Positions 1-11,727 of a DNA stretch of 25,583 nt are shown here, one piece after another (the stretch's first letter is position 1; each line of letters starts with the position of its first letter). The DNA is taken from NCBI RefSeq assembly GCF_042767895.1, contig NC_091575.1, forward strand, positions 3,908,534 through 3,934,116. Direction: 5' to 3'. Under the pieces are notes generated by a model that worked only from the letters and a program-made list of their open reading frames with translations, made no database searches and was not told where the DNA came from. This DNA is from Penaeus vannamei (lineage: Eukaryota; Arthropoda; Malacostraca; Decapoda; Penaeidae). Position numbers and translations under genes: made by a program.

Positions 1-3000
1 ATGACAATAATGATGATAATTATCATTATAAAGCCCATCTATAATGAGAAAAAGGCTAAAAGGAGAAAAATCCAAAAAGTCGAAAAACCGGCGAAATCTA
101 GCAAAATACAGCCTTCTGAGAGATGACTCGAAAACCCCCCTTTTTCCAGTTTAAATGATGATTATGATGATTTTACCATTAATTCTGCTAATTAGGATGA
201 TTTTGATGATAACCCCATCAATAATGACAATAATGACGATAATAATGGTAATTATGAGAGTAATTTGGACAATAATTATGATAATAATTATACAATGATA
301 CTTATAATGATGATTTGCGTAATAATTGCAATAATAGCAATAATCAACACAATTCTAATAATTTCCTACTAATAACACTAATAATAACGACAATGATAAC
401 AGAAATAATAATAAAAGTAATTATAACACGGCTATTATTGTTATTATAATAAATTTTATTGTTGTTATTCTTTCTAGAATTATCATTATTGCCATTATCA
501 TTATTAAAATCATTATAATAATGAAAATGACATTAATAATTAAGATAATGATTATTATAATGACTATATTAAGGGTAATTAGGGCAATAATCACAGTAAT
601 GATAATAATGATGATAATCATCATTATAAAGCCCATCTATAATGAGAAAAAGGCTAAAAGGAGAAAAATCCCAAAAGTCGAAAAACCGGCGAAATCTAGC
701 AAAATACAGCCTTCTGAGAGATGAGTCGAAAACCCCCCTTTTTCCAGTTTAAATGATGATTATGATGATTTTAGCAATAATTCTACTAATTAGGATGATT
801 TTGATGATAACCCCATCAATAATGACGGTAATAATGATAATCATGCGAGTAATTAGGACAATAATTATGATAAAAATTATATAATGATAGTTATAATGAT
901 GATTTGCCTAATAATTGCGATATTAAGAATACTCAACAATATTCTAATGATTTTCCTACTAATAACACTAATAATAACGACAATGATAGAAATAAAAATA
1001 GAATTAAATATATCCCGGCCATTATTGTTATTATAATCATTATCATTATTGTTATTATCTCAAGAATTATCATTATTGTCAATATCATTATTAAAATCAT
1101 TATAATGATGAAAATGACATTAATAATTTAGATAATGATTATTATAATGACTATATTAAGGGTAATTAGGGCAATAATGACAGTAATGATAATAATAATG
1201 ATGATAATGACAATAATGATGATAATTATCATTATAAAGCCCATCTATAATGAGAAAAAGGCTAAAAGGAGAAAAATCCAAAAAGTCGAAAAACCGGCGA
1301 AATCTAGCAAAATACAGCCTTCTGAGAGATGAGTCGAAAACCCCCCTTTTTCCAGTTTAAATGATGATTATGATGATTTTACCATTAATTCTGCTAATTA
1401 GGATGATTTTGATGATAACCCCATCAATAATGACAATAATGACGATAATAATGGTAATTATGAGAGTAATTTGGACTATAATTATGATAATAATTATACA
1501 ATGATACTTATAATGATGATTTGCGTAATAATTGCAATAATAGCAATAATCAACACAATTCTAATAATTTCCTACTAATAACACTAATAATAACGACAAT
1601 GATAACAGAAATAATAATAAAAGTAATTATAACACGGCTATTATTGTTATTATAATAAATTTTATTGTTGTTATTCTTTCTAGAATTATCATTATTGCCA
1701 TTATCATTATTAAAATCATTATAATAATGAAAATGACATTAATAATTAAGATAATGATTATTATAATGACTATATTAAGGGTAATTAGGGCAATAATCAC
1801 AGTAATGATAATAATGATGATGATAATGACAATAATGATGATAATTATCATTATAAAGCCCATCTATAATGAGAAAAAGGCTAAAAGGAGAAAAATCCCA
1901 AAAGTCGAAAAACCGGCGAAATCTAGCAAAATACAGCCTTCTGAGAGATGAGTCGAAAACCCCCCTTTTTCCAGTTTAGATGATGATTATGATGATTTTA
2001 GCAATAATTCTACTAATTAGGATGATTTTGATGATAACCCCATCAATAATGACGGTAATAATGATAATCATGCGAGTAATTAGGACAATAATTATGATAA
2101 AAATTATATAATGATAGTTATAATGATGGTTTGCCTAATAATTGCGATATTAAGAATACTCAACAATATTCTAATGATTTTCCTACTAATAACACTAATA
2201 ATAACGACAATGATAGAAATAAAAATAAATTTAAATATATCCCGGCCATTATTGTTATTATAATCATTATCATTATTGTTATTATCTCAAGAATTATCAT
2301 TATTGTCAATATCATTATTAAAATCATTATAATGATGAAAATGACATTAATAATTTAGATAATGATTATTATAATGACTATATTAAGGGTAATTAGGGCA
2401 ATAATGACAGTAATGATAATAATGATGATAATGACAATAATGATGATAATTATCATTATAAAGCCCATCTATAATGAGAAAAAGGCTAAAAGGAGAAAAA
2501 TCCGAAAAGTCGAAATACCGGCGAAATCTAGCAAAATACAACCTTCTGAGAGATGAGTCGAAAACCCCCCCTTTTCCAGTTTAAATGATGATTATGATGA
2601 TTTTACCATTAATTCTGCTAATTAGGATGATTTTGATGATAACCCCATCAATAATGACAATAATGACGATAATAATGGTAATTATGAGAGTAATTTGGAC
2701 AATAATTATGATAATAATTATACAATGATACTTATAATGATGATTTGCGTAATAATTGCAATAATAGCAATAATCAACACATTTCTAATAATTTCCTACT
2801 AATAACACTAATAATAACGACAATGATAACAGAAATAATAATAAAAGTAATTATAACACGGCTATTATTGTTATTATAATAAATTTTATTGTTGTTATTC
2901 TTTGTAGAATTATCATTATTGCCATTATCATTGTTAAAATCATTATAATAATGAAAATGACATTAATAATTAAGATAATGATTATTATAATGCCGATATT

Positions 3001-6000
3001 AAGGGTAATTAGGGCAATAATCACAGTAATGATAATAATGATGATGATAATGACAATAATGATGATAATTATCATAAAGCCTATCTATAATGAAAAAAAG
3101 GCTAAAAGGAGAAAAATCCCAAAAGTCGAAAAACCGGCGAAATCTAGCAAAATACAGCCTTCTGAGAGATGAGTCGAAAACCCCCCTTTTTCCAGTTTAA
3201 ATGATGATTATGATGATTTTAGCAATAATTCTACTAATTAGGATGATTTTGATGATAACCCCATCAATAATGACGGTAATAATGATAATCATGCGAGTAA
3301 TTAGGACAATAATTATGATAAAAATTATATAATGATAGTTATAATGATGATTTGCCTAATAATTGCGATAATAAGAATACTCAACAATATTCTAATGATT
3401 TTCCTACTAATAACACTAATAATAACAACAATGATAGAAATAAAAATAAAATTAAATATATCCCGGCCATATTGTTATTATAATCATTATCATTATTGTT
3501 ATTATCTCAAGAATTATCATTATTGTCAATATCATTATTAAAATCATTATAATGATGAAAATGACATTAATAATTTAGATAATGATTATTATAATGACTA
3601 TATTAAGGGCAATTAGGGCAATAATGACAGTAATGATAATAATGATGATGATAATGACAATAATGATGATAATTATCATTATAAAGCCCATCTATAATGA
3701 GAAAGAGAAAAATCCAAAAAGTCGAAAAACCGGCGAAATCTAGCAAAATACAGCCTTCTGAGAGATGAGTCGAAAACCCCCCTTTTTCCAGTTTAAATGA
3801 TGATTTTACCATTAATTCTTCTAATTAGGATGATTTTGATGATAACCCCCATCAATAATGACAATAATGACGATAATAATGGTAATTATGAGAGTAATTT
3901 GGACAATAATTATGATAATAATTATACAATGATACTTATAATGATGATTTGCGTAATAATTGCAATAATAGCAATAATCAAAACAATTCTAATAATTTCC
4001 TACTAATAACACTAATAATAACGACAATGATAACAGAAATAATAATAAAAGTAATTATAACACGGCTATTATTGTTATTATAATAAATTTTATTGTTGTT
4101 ATTCTTTCTAGAATTATCATTATTGCCATTATCATTATTAAAATCATTATAATAATGAAAATGACATTAATAATTAAGATAATGATTATTATAATGACTA
4201 TACTAAGGGTAATTAGGGCAATAATCACAGTAATGATAATAATGATGATGATAATGACAATAATGATGATAATTATCATTATAAAGCCCATCTATAATGA
4301 GAAAAAGGCTAAAAGGAGAAAAATCCCAAAAGTCGAAAAACCGGCGAAATCTAGCAAAATACAGCCTTCTGAGAGATGAGTCGAAAACCCCCCTTTTTCC
4401 AGTTTAAATGATGATTATGATGATTTTAGCAATAATTCTACTAATTAGGATGATTTTGATGATAACCCCATCAATAATGACGGTAATAATGATAATCATG
4501 CGAGTAATTAGGACAATAATTATGATAAAAATTATGTAATGATAGTTATAATGATGATTTGCCTAATAATTGCGATATTAAGAATACTCAACAATATTCT
4601 AATGATTTTCCTACTAATAACACTAATAATAACGACAATGATAGAAATAAAAATAGATTTAAATATATCCCGGCCATTATTGTTATTATAATGATTATCA
4701 TTATTGTTATTATCTCAAGAATTATCATTATTGTCAATATCATTATTAAAATCATTATAATGATGAAAATGACATTAATAATTTAGATAATGATTATTAT
4801 AATGACTATATTAAGGGTAATTAGGGCAATAATGACAGTAATGATAATAATGATGATTATAATGACAATAATGATGATAATTATCATTATAAAGCCCATC
4901 TATAATGAGAAGGAGAAAAATCCAAAAAGTCGAAAAACCGGCGAAATCTAGCAAAATACAGCCTTCTGAGAGATGAGTCGAAAACCCCCCTTTTTCCAGT
5001 TTAAATGATGATTATGATGATTTTACCATTAATTCTGCTAATTAGGATGATTTTGATGATAACCCCATCAATAATGACAATAATGACGATAATAATGGTA
5101 ATTATGAGAGTAATTTGGACAATAATTATGATAATAATTATACAATGATACTTATAATGATGATTTGCGTAATAATTGCAATAATCAACACAATTCTAAT
5201 AATTTCCTACTAATAACACTAATAATAACGACAATGATAACAGAAATAATAATAAAAGTAATTATAACACGGCTATTATTGTTATTATAATAAATTTTAT
5301 TGTTGTTATTCTTTCTAGAATTATCATTATTGCCATTATCATTATTAAAATCATTATAATAATGAAAATGACATTAATAATTAAGATAATGATTATTATA
5401 ATGACTATATTAAGGGTAATTAGGGCAATAATGACAGTAATGATAATAATGATGATGATAATGACAATAATGATGATAATTATCATTATAAAGCCCATCT
5501 ATAATGAGAAAAAGGCTAAAAGGAGAAAAATCCCAAAAGTTGAAAAACCGGCGAAATCTAGCAAAATACAGCCTTCTGAGAGATGAGTCGAAAACCCCCC
5601 TTTTTCCAGTTTAAATGATGATTATGATGATTTTAGCAATAATTCTACTAATTAGGATGATTTTGATGATAACCCCATCAATAATGACGGTAATAATGAT
5701 AATCATGCGAGTAATTAGGACAATAATTATGATAAAAATTATATAATGATAGTTATAATGATGATTTGCCTAATAATTGCGATAATAAGAATACTCAACA
5801 ATATTCTAATGATTTTCCTACTAATAACACTAATAATAACGACAATGATAACAAAATAATAAAAGTAATTATAACACGGCTATTATTGTTATTATAATAA
5901 ATTTTATTGTTGTTATTCTTTCTAGAATTATCATTATTGCCATTATCGTTATTAAAATCATTATAATGATGAAAATGACATTAATAATTAAGATAATGAT

Positions 6001-7284
6001 TATTATAATGACTATATTAAGGGTAATTAGGGCAATAATCACAGTAATGATAATAATGATGATGATAATGACAATAATGATGATAAGTATCATTATAAAG
6101 CTCATCTATAATGAGAAAAAGGCTAAAAGGAGAAAAATCCCATGTCGAAAAACCGGCGAAATCTAGCAAAATACAGCCTTCTGAGAGATGAGTCGAAAAC
6201 CCCCCTTTTTCCAGTTTAAATGATGATTATGATGATTTTAGCAATAATTCTACTAATTAGGATGATTTTGATGATAACCCCATCAATAATGACGGTAATA
6301 ATGATAATCATGCGATTAATTAGGACAATAATTATGATAAAAATTATATAATGATAGTTATAATGATGATTTGCCTTATAATTGCGATATTAAGAATACT
6401 CAACAATATTCTAATGATTTTCCTACTAATAACACTAATAATAACGACAATGATAGAAATAAAAATAAATTTAAATATATCCCGGCCATTATTGTTATTA
6501 TAATCATTATCATTATTGTTATTATCTCAAGAATTATCATTATTGTCAATATCATTATTAAAATCATTATAATGATGAAAATGACATTAATAATTTAGAT
6601 AATGATTATTATAATGACTATATTAAGGGTAATTAGGGCAATAATGACAGTAATGATAATAATGATGATGATAATGACAATAATGATGATAATTATCATT
6701 ATAAAGCCCATCTATAATGAGAAAAAGGCTAAAAGGAGAAAAATCCAAAAAGTCGAAATACCGGCGAAATCTAGCAAAATACAGCCTTCTGAGAGATGAC
6801 TCGAAAACCACCCTTTTTCCAGTTTAAATGATGATTATGATGATTTTACCATTAATTCTGCTAATTAGGATGATTTTGATGATAACCCCATCAATAATGA
6901 CAATAATAACGATAATAATGGTAATTATGAGAGTAATTTGGACAATAATTATGATAATAATTATACAATGATACTTATAAAGATGATTTGCGTAATAATT
7001 GCAATAATAGCAATAATCAACACAATTCTAATAATTTCCTACTAATAACACTAATAATAACGACAATGATAACAGAAATAATAATAAAAGTAATTATAAC
7101 ACGGCTATTATTGTTATTATAATAAATTTTATTGTTGTTATTCTTTCTAGAATTATCATTATTGCCATTATCATTATTAAAATCATTATAATAATGAAAA
7201 TGACATTAATAATTAAGATAAGGATTATTATAATGACTATATTAAGGGTAATTAGGGCAATAATCACAGTAATGATAATAATGA

Positions 7285-7288
<4 letters not shown>
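1..7288 (+). repeat. A/B dimeric satellite array, left block
   Basis: Tandem satellite made of ~600-bp monomers. I anchored each monomer on its GC-richer core (ggcgaaatctagc). Anchors fall at 90, 688, 1296, 1915, 2520, 3136, 3732, 4343, 4940, 5550, 6155 and 6763, so spacing is 596-619 bp. Two monomer types alternate. Type A has ttttaccattaattctgc after the core and later acacggctattattg. Type B has ttttagcaataattctac, aatcatgcgagtaatt and tatcccggccatt. An A+B pair is therefore a higher-order repeat of about 1207-1227 bp. Outside the ~80-bp core the monomer is almost entirely ATN-type trinucleotides: AAT/GAT-rich in its first part, ATT/ATC-rich in its second. The array begins before base 1 and ends inside an A monomer, about 525 bp past its anchor, where atgatgat passes into (AT)n. 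Confidence 0.95.
5550..6154 (+). repeat. Chimeric B-to-A satellite monomer
   Basis: This monomer starts as type B: ttttagcaataattctac near 5631, atcatgcgagtaat near 5702, and gcgataataagaatactc near 5779. After the stretch shared by both types (cctactaataacactaataa, then cgacaatgata) it continues as type A: aaaagtaattataacacggc instead of the B sequence with tatcccggcc, and later type A ttctttctagaatt. The next monomer (anchor 6155) is again type B, so A/B alternation is broken exactly here. This is what an unequal crossover or conversion in the shared segment at about 5818-5849 would leave. Confidence 0.85.
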
Positions 7289-7360
<72 letters not shown>

Positions 7361-7504
7361 TTATGTATAATATATATATATACATAAATATGTATATAAA
7401 TATTTATATCTATCTATTTATCTATCTATATATATAGATATATATATTTATCTATCTATTTATATATATATATATCAATTTATCTATCTATCTATCTATC
7501 TTTC

Positions 7505-7596
<92 letters not shown>
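7287..7596. repeat. Compound microsatellite (AT)n-(TATC)n-(CT)n-(TA)n
   Basis: An (AT)n run at about 7287-7354 grows directly out of the truncated satellite monomer. It is followed by mixed tatatgtatatttatg and tatctatctatttatc motifs (7355-7506), a pure CT tract (about 7507-7549) and a TA tract (about 7549-7595). The second tandem array starts at once afterwards. The whole stretch is simple sequence that bridges two different satellites. Confidence 0.95.
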
Positions 7597-7599
<3 letters not shown>

Positions 7600-9364
7600 T
7601 TCAAAATCTCCTATTAGGGTGTTAAAATAGTCACCTTCGGAAAATATTCCCCAAGAAAAAAGGTCAACTTTTCAAAAATGGTACCCGTCCGACTGGAGAA
7701 AAGTTATGCTTTCGACAAGTATTATACGTTGTAAAACCCTATTAGAGCATCAATAATAGGTAAATGATAGATAATTATATCAAGTACAAGTATACTGTAC
7801 ATGATTTGTCATGTAAAATGTAAACATAATAAAAAGGAATAAGATCGCGATTATTAGGTCCTTCACATTTTTACGCATAGCACACATATTTTCGGTCCGA
7901 TTTTAAAGTATTATGGCTCATTTTGTAGCTGAATAATAGTTATATTACATGCGGCCATAAGGAATTGCAATATATTCATGTGGTTCTTGTAAAAGTGACA
8001 TATGTTTCAAAATCTCCTTTTAGGGTATTACAAGTAGTCACCTTTCGGAAAATATTCACCAAGAAAAAAGTAAGGTCAACTTTTCACAAATTTTTACGCA
8101 TAGCACACGTATTTTCGGTCCGATTTTAAAGTATTATGGCTCATTTTGTAGCTGAATAATAGTTCTATTACATGCTGCCATAAGGATTTGCAATATTTTC
8201 ATGTGGTTCTTGTAAAAGTGACATATGTTTTCAAAATCTATAAGGGTTTTAAAATAGTCACCTTCGGAAAATATTCCCCAAGAAAAAAGTAAGGTCAACT
8301 TTTCAAAAATGGTACCCGACCGACTGGAGAAAAGTTATTCTTTCGACAAATATTATACGTTGTAAAACCCTATTAGAGCATCAATAATAGGTAAATGATA
8401 GTTAACTATATCAAGTACAAGTATTCTGTACATGATTTGTCTTGAAAAATGTAAACATAAAAAGGAATACGATGGCGATTATTAGGTCCTTCACATTTTT
8501 ACGCATAGCACACGTATTTTCGGTCTGATTTTAAAGTATTATGGCTCATTTTGTAGCTGAATAATAGTTATATTACATGCGGCCATAAGGATTTGCAATA
8601 TATTCATGTGGTTCTTGTAAAAGTGACATATGTATCAAAATCTCCTATTAGGGTGTTAGAAGTAGTCACCTTTCGGAAAATATTCACCAAGAAAAAAGTA
8701 AGGTCAACTTTTCACAAATTTTTACGCATAGCACACGTATTTTCGGTCCGATTTTAAAGTATTATGGCTCATTTTGTAGCTGAATAATAGTTGTATTACA
8801 TGCTGCCATAAGGATTTGCAAAATTTTCATGTGGTTCTTGTAAAAGTGACATATGTTTTCAAAATCTATTAGGGTGTTAAAATAGTCACCTTCGGAAAAT
8901 ATTCACCAAGAAAAAAATAAGGTCAACTTTTCAAAAATGGTACCCGGAGAAAAGTTATTCTTTCGACAAATATTATACGTTGTAAAATCTTATTAGAGCA
9001 TCAATAATAGGTAAATGATAGATAATTATATCAAGTACAAGTATTCTGTACATGATTTGTCATGTAAAATGTAAACATAATAAAAAGGAATAAGATCGCG
9101 ATTATTAGGTCCTTCACATTTTTACGCATAGCACACGTATTTTCGGTCCGATTTTAAAGTATTATGGCTCATTTTGTAGCTGAATAATAGTTATATTACA
9201 TGCGGCCATAAGGATTTGCAATATATTCATGTGGTTCTTGTAAAAGTGACATATGTTTTAACATCTATTAGGGTGTTAAAGTAGTCACCTTTCGGAAAAT
9301 ATTCACCAAGAAAAAAGTAAGGTCAACTTTTCACAAAGTTTTACGCATAGCACACGTATTTTCG
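7597..9364 (+). repeat. Second tandem array with alternating long and short units
   Basis: Unit starts (just before ttcaaaatct or its variant) give L1 7597-8003, S1 8004-8226, L2 8227-8631, S2 8632-8854, L3 8855-9254 and a partial S3 9255-9364 that stops at attttcg. L units are 400-407 bp; both full S units are 223 bp. S lacks an internal ~180-bp segment of L, from just after aaggtcaacttttca to just before cacatttttacgcatag. L and S also differ elsewhere: tgcggccataagg in L against tgctgccataagg in S, and caccttcgg in L against cacctttcgg in S. The real repeating unit is therefore an L+S dimer of ~628 bp. No open frame of note was seen, and the sequence is unrelated to the A/B satellite. Confidence 0.92.
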
Positions 9365-10018
9365 CAGGAAGGAAGGGAGGGTAGTGTGGAAATATTTTCA
9401 GTATACTCAATTATACTGATTTGCAGCAAAAATAAAGATCAGATTTGTTCAAAGTCCATTAAAAACTATTGGAAATAGAGAATGACATCCCTGTGCACTT
9501 GTGAAATAAAACCAAACTATGTGCTGGTTCGGAAAAAAATATATTTATATATGTAGACAGATAGATAGATATAGATATATAAGGTATTCATGCATGCATA
9601 TTTAACAAAAAATATTATTACAAGAAATTATTTATCTGTTTTTAGAAATGTCAAGCCTATCTTTTAGACAAAATATTTCTCGTGGATTCTGAAGGTCCTT
9701 TAATGTAAGCATTGATATTCTTTCAATTGATCTAACTTGACCTATTGACCTAAATTAACCAATGAAATCACCTAAAAGGATAAAAGATGTTGAAAGATGT
9801 GTAGATTGGAAAGAATACAAGCAGAAGAAAATATATCATCTCCATAAATCATGAGACGGGGAACACTGATAAATTACAGATTTATTTAAGCTTTAGATGA
9901 CTTTAAGATGAGCTTACCATAATCCTAAAATTAATAAATAAATCACATACACATTTTCAAGTGTAAGAACTGTGTGGAAGTTAGTTACATAATAATCATC
10001 TTGAACACCTTTTCAGAA
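9365..10018. other. Unique AT-rich sequence with no gene seen
   Basis: The L/S array ends abruptly at 9364 and is followed by caggaaggaagggaggg. The rest is non-repetitive AT-rich DNA with a small TAGA/TATA microsatellite near 9540-9580. I found no open frame above background and no RNA gene. A ttttcag that could serve as a splice acceptor lies at 10011-10016, just before the coding-like fragment that follows. Confidence 0.6.
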
Positions 10019-10129
10019 CAAAGAAGAAACTCCCGCCTGAAGTCTGAGAGGGCCAAGAATGGAGAAGGTGCACCACCGAAGCTAATGGATACTTTTTCAA
10101 TTTCTGTCCATCCTTTGATTGAGGAGTAA
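10019..10129 (+). pseudogene. Possible exon relic of a Myb/SANT-type (trihelix) protein
   Basis: A 36-codon open frame follows a splice-acceptor-like ttttcag and ends at TAA 10127. Its basic start and the ERAKNGEGAPPK motif recall the linker after the Myb/SANT (trihelix) domain in MSANTD-type proteins and in the DNA-binding partner of Harbinger transposons, where a KTGGGPP-like motif is common. No SANT helices were found upstream, so this would be only an orphan exon or a relic. Its position about 1.6 kb from a Harbinger transposase relic in convergent orientation supports the idea but does not prove it. Chance similarity remains quite possible. Confidence 0.25.
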
Positions 10130-10396
10130 TTGGAACCAGTCCACAATGAGAGTTGAAAATGCTGGTATGTCACACTGAAGCAATTAGAGATGTTTGATTC
10201 TTAATAGAAAATTGAAGTATTATTTAGCGTCATGTGTAATTTCATCATGAGGGTTACAGGTTTGGTTTATTTAATATTTTCTTAGCTATTTTGCTTTGAA
10301 AATTTGTCTCTTTGCTGAGAGCACATCTTGGGTGCCACAGGGTGTCCTTGCCAATTTTGGTCTGAATCAATCCAGTGGACTGGACATGTGAGAAAA

Positions 10397-10596
10397 CGCG
10401 CGCGCGCGCACACACACACTTTTTTCGTATTATATAGACTTTGTGAATTTATTTTGTACAACTGCCTCTTCCAGGTGTGTCATTAAAAAAGATACTGAAC
10501 AGTATTGCGTGTGTGTGTGTACTAACACTGAATTATTATTATTATTATTATTATTATTATTTTATATATTTATTATTATTATTTTTATTATTATTG
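10397..10596. repeat. Microsatellites (CG)n(CA)n, (GT)n and (ATT)n
   Basis: Alternating purine-pyrimidine CG then CA at 10397-10419, GT at about 10509-10520, and an ATT/TTA trinucleotide run from about 10533 to 10596. Between them is ordinary unique sequence. The CG/CA tract is a classical Z-DNA-prone composition; that statement rests on composition only. Confidence 0.9.
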
Positions 10597-10600
10597 CTAG

Positions 10601-10768
10601 ATGATGGCTCCCTGTAAGTGCCCCATGATGATGTCCTCCACAAACAGGATTAAGAAAAAAAGTAAGAAACAGGAAGCTCTGAAGTTGGCTTCAGAAAGAA
10701 ACCATCTTAGAGAAATGGACCCGGAGCTGCATCAGAAAAGGTTAGAATTGTTAGAACATGCGAAGTAG
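10601..10768 (+). pseudogene. Short basic coiled-coil-like open frame, hypothetical
   Basis: A 55-codon frame starts with ATG ATG right after an AG in a T-rich tract and stops at TAG 10766. The N-terminal third (MMAPCKCPMMMSS) looks non-coding. From RIKKKSKKQEALK onward it is charged and helix-prone and ends in LHQKRLELLEHAK, which resembles the C-terminal coiled coil of MSANTD-like proteins. An aaacag at about 10643-10648 could be the true exon start. I do not recognise the protein. It may be the last exon of the same broken gene as the fragment at 10019, or chance. Confidence 0.22.
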
Positions 10769-10893
10769 CTCATGACATCTTATTATGCAAGCAAGAACTA
10801 AAAACTAAAACTAAAACTGAGGCTTGCACTTGTAAAACATCAAAAAGCGATGTCATCTCTTCATCTTCCTTGCTTCCAGTAATGTCTCTTTCA

Positions 10894-11538
10894 GTTATTT
10901 ATTCCTGTACCCTATCCTTCCACCTTCCACATAGTCTTCCCCAACTACTAAACTCAATGTGCAAGCATATACATTACTATATAATGATGTAGTCATAACC
11001 ACACAATGTGTGATATTAAACATGTTTCATTAAAAAAATATATATTAATCTACCATTATATTTGGCTAACAAAAAATAATAAACTAGTAAAAACATTGGT
11101 TTTTGTTTGACGTTTTACATTAGTTTCAATATAATCCTTGAATAGTCTTCAAATAGAATGATGCTACAAATGGTAACTTTGTTGGAGATGACATGTCAGT
11201 GGAAAAACCTCTAGTGAGATTGTTTAATTATTTATTCCAGTACCTTATCCCTCTACTTTCCACACGGCCTTCTCCTACTACTAAACTTGATGTACAATAT
11301 ACAACAATGTCATAACTACACATTGTGTGTGACATTAAACATTAGGCTTCTTAAAAAAAAATACATTTACCGACCATGACAGTTGGCTAACAAAAGATAA
11401 ACTAGAAAAAAAAGTTTTTCATTGACATCATATATTTTTCAATATAATCTTTAAATAATCTTTAATGAAAATGATGCTGCAAATGGTAGTTTTGTTGGAG
11501 ATGACATGTCAGAAGAAAAGCACTTGAGAGACTTTGGA
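10894..11538 (+). repeat. Diverged tandem duplication (~310-330-bp unit)
   Basis: Two imperfect copies lie head to tail. Copy 1 is about 10894-11225 and copy 2 about 11226-11538. Shared landmarks in order are ttatttattcc, cactacta-like cctactactaaact, cacattgtgtg, gacattaaac, ttggctaacaaaa, caatataatc and tgttggagatgacatgtcag. The last landmark ends at 11199 and 11512. The copies differ by many substitutions and indels, so the duplication is old. An open frame runs out of copy 2 (ATG 11506, stop near 11691) with no similarity I recognise. Confidence 0.75.
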
Positions 11539-11727
11539 ATAGTGAGAGACGGAATATTGAATTGCTTAAGAACATGTACCGAGGAGGGATACAGGGTGTG
11601 TTGGAAGGATACTGAGAATGGAGGAGCTGCCAGGCAAGAGAATGAAACTCCTAACAGGAGATCCCAAATACATTTCAGAACACACCGTTGATTATATTTG
11701 CCCTCTTTTTATGCCCAACATTCGTAT

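Noticed and set aside
80..100. CENP-B-box-like motif in the satellite core (gtcgaaaaaccggcg).
   Set aside because: It does not fit the essential TTCG-N4-A-N2-CGGG pattern on either strand.
421..7000. Dozens of 60-99-codon open frames on both strands of the satellite, rich in Ile, Met, Asn and Lys.
   Set aside because: They recur once per monomer, overlap on opposite strands, and simply translate ATN trinucleotide repeats. The frame that runs through the core (ending in SKIQPSER) is only as conserved as the DNA itself.
1..7288. CRISPR-like array of regularly spaced repeats.
   Set aside because: The spacing is regular, but the intervening sequence is itself repeated, units are ~600 bp, and the DNA is eukaryotic satellite.
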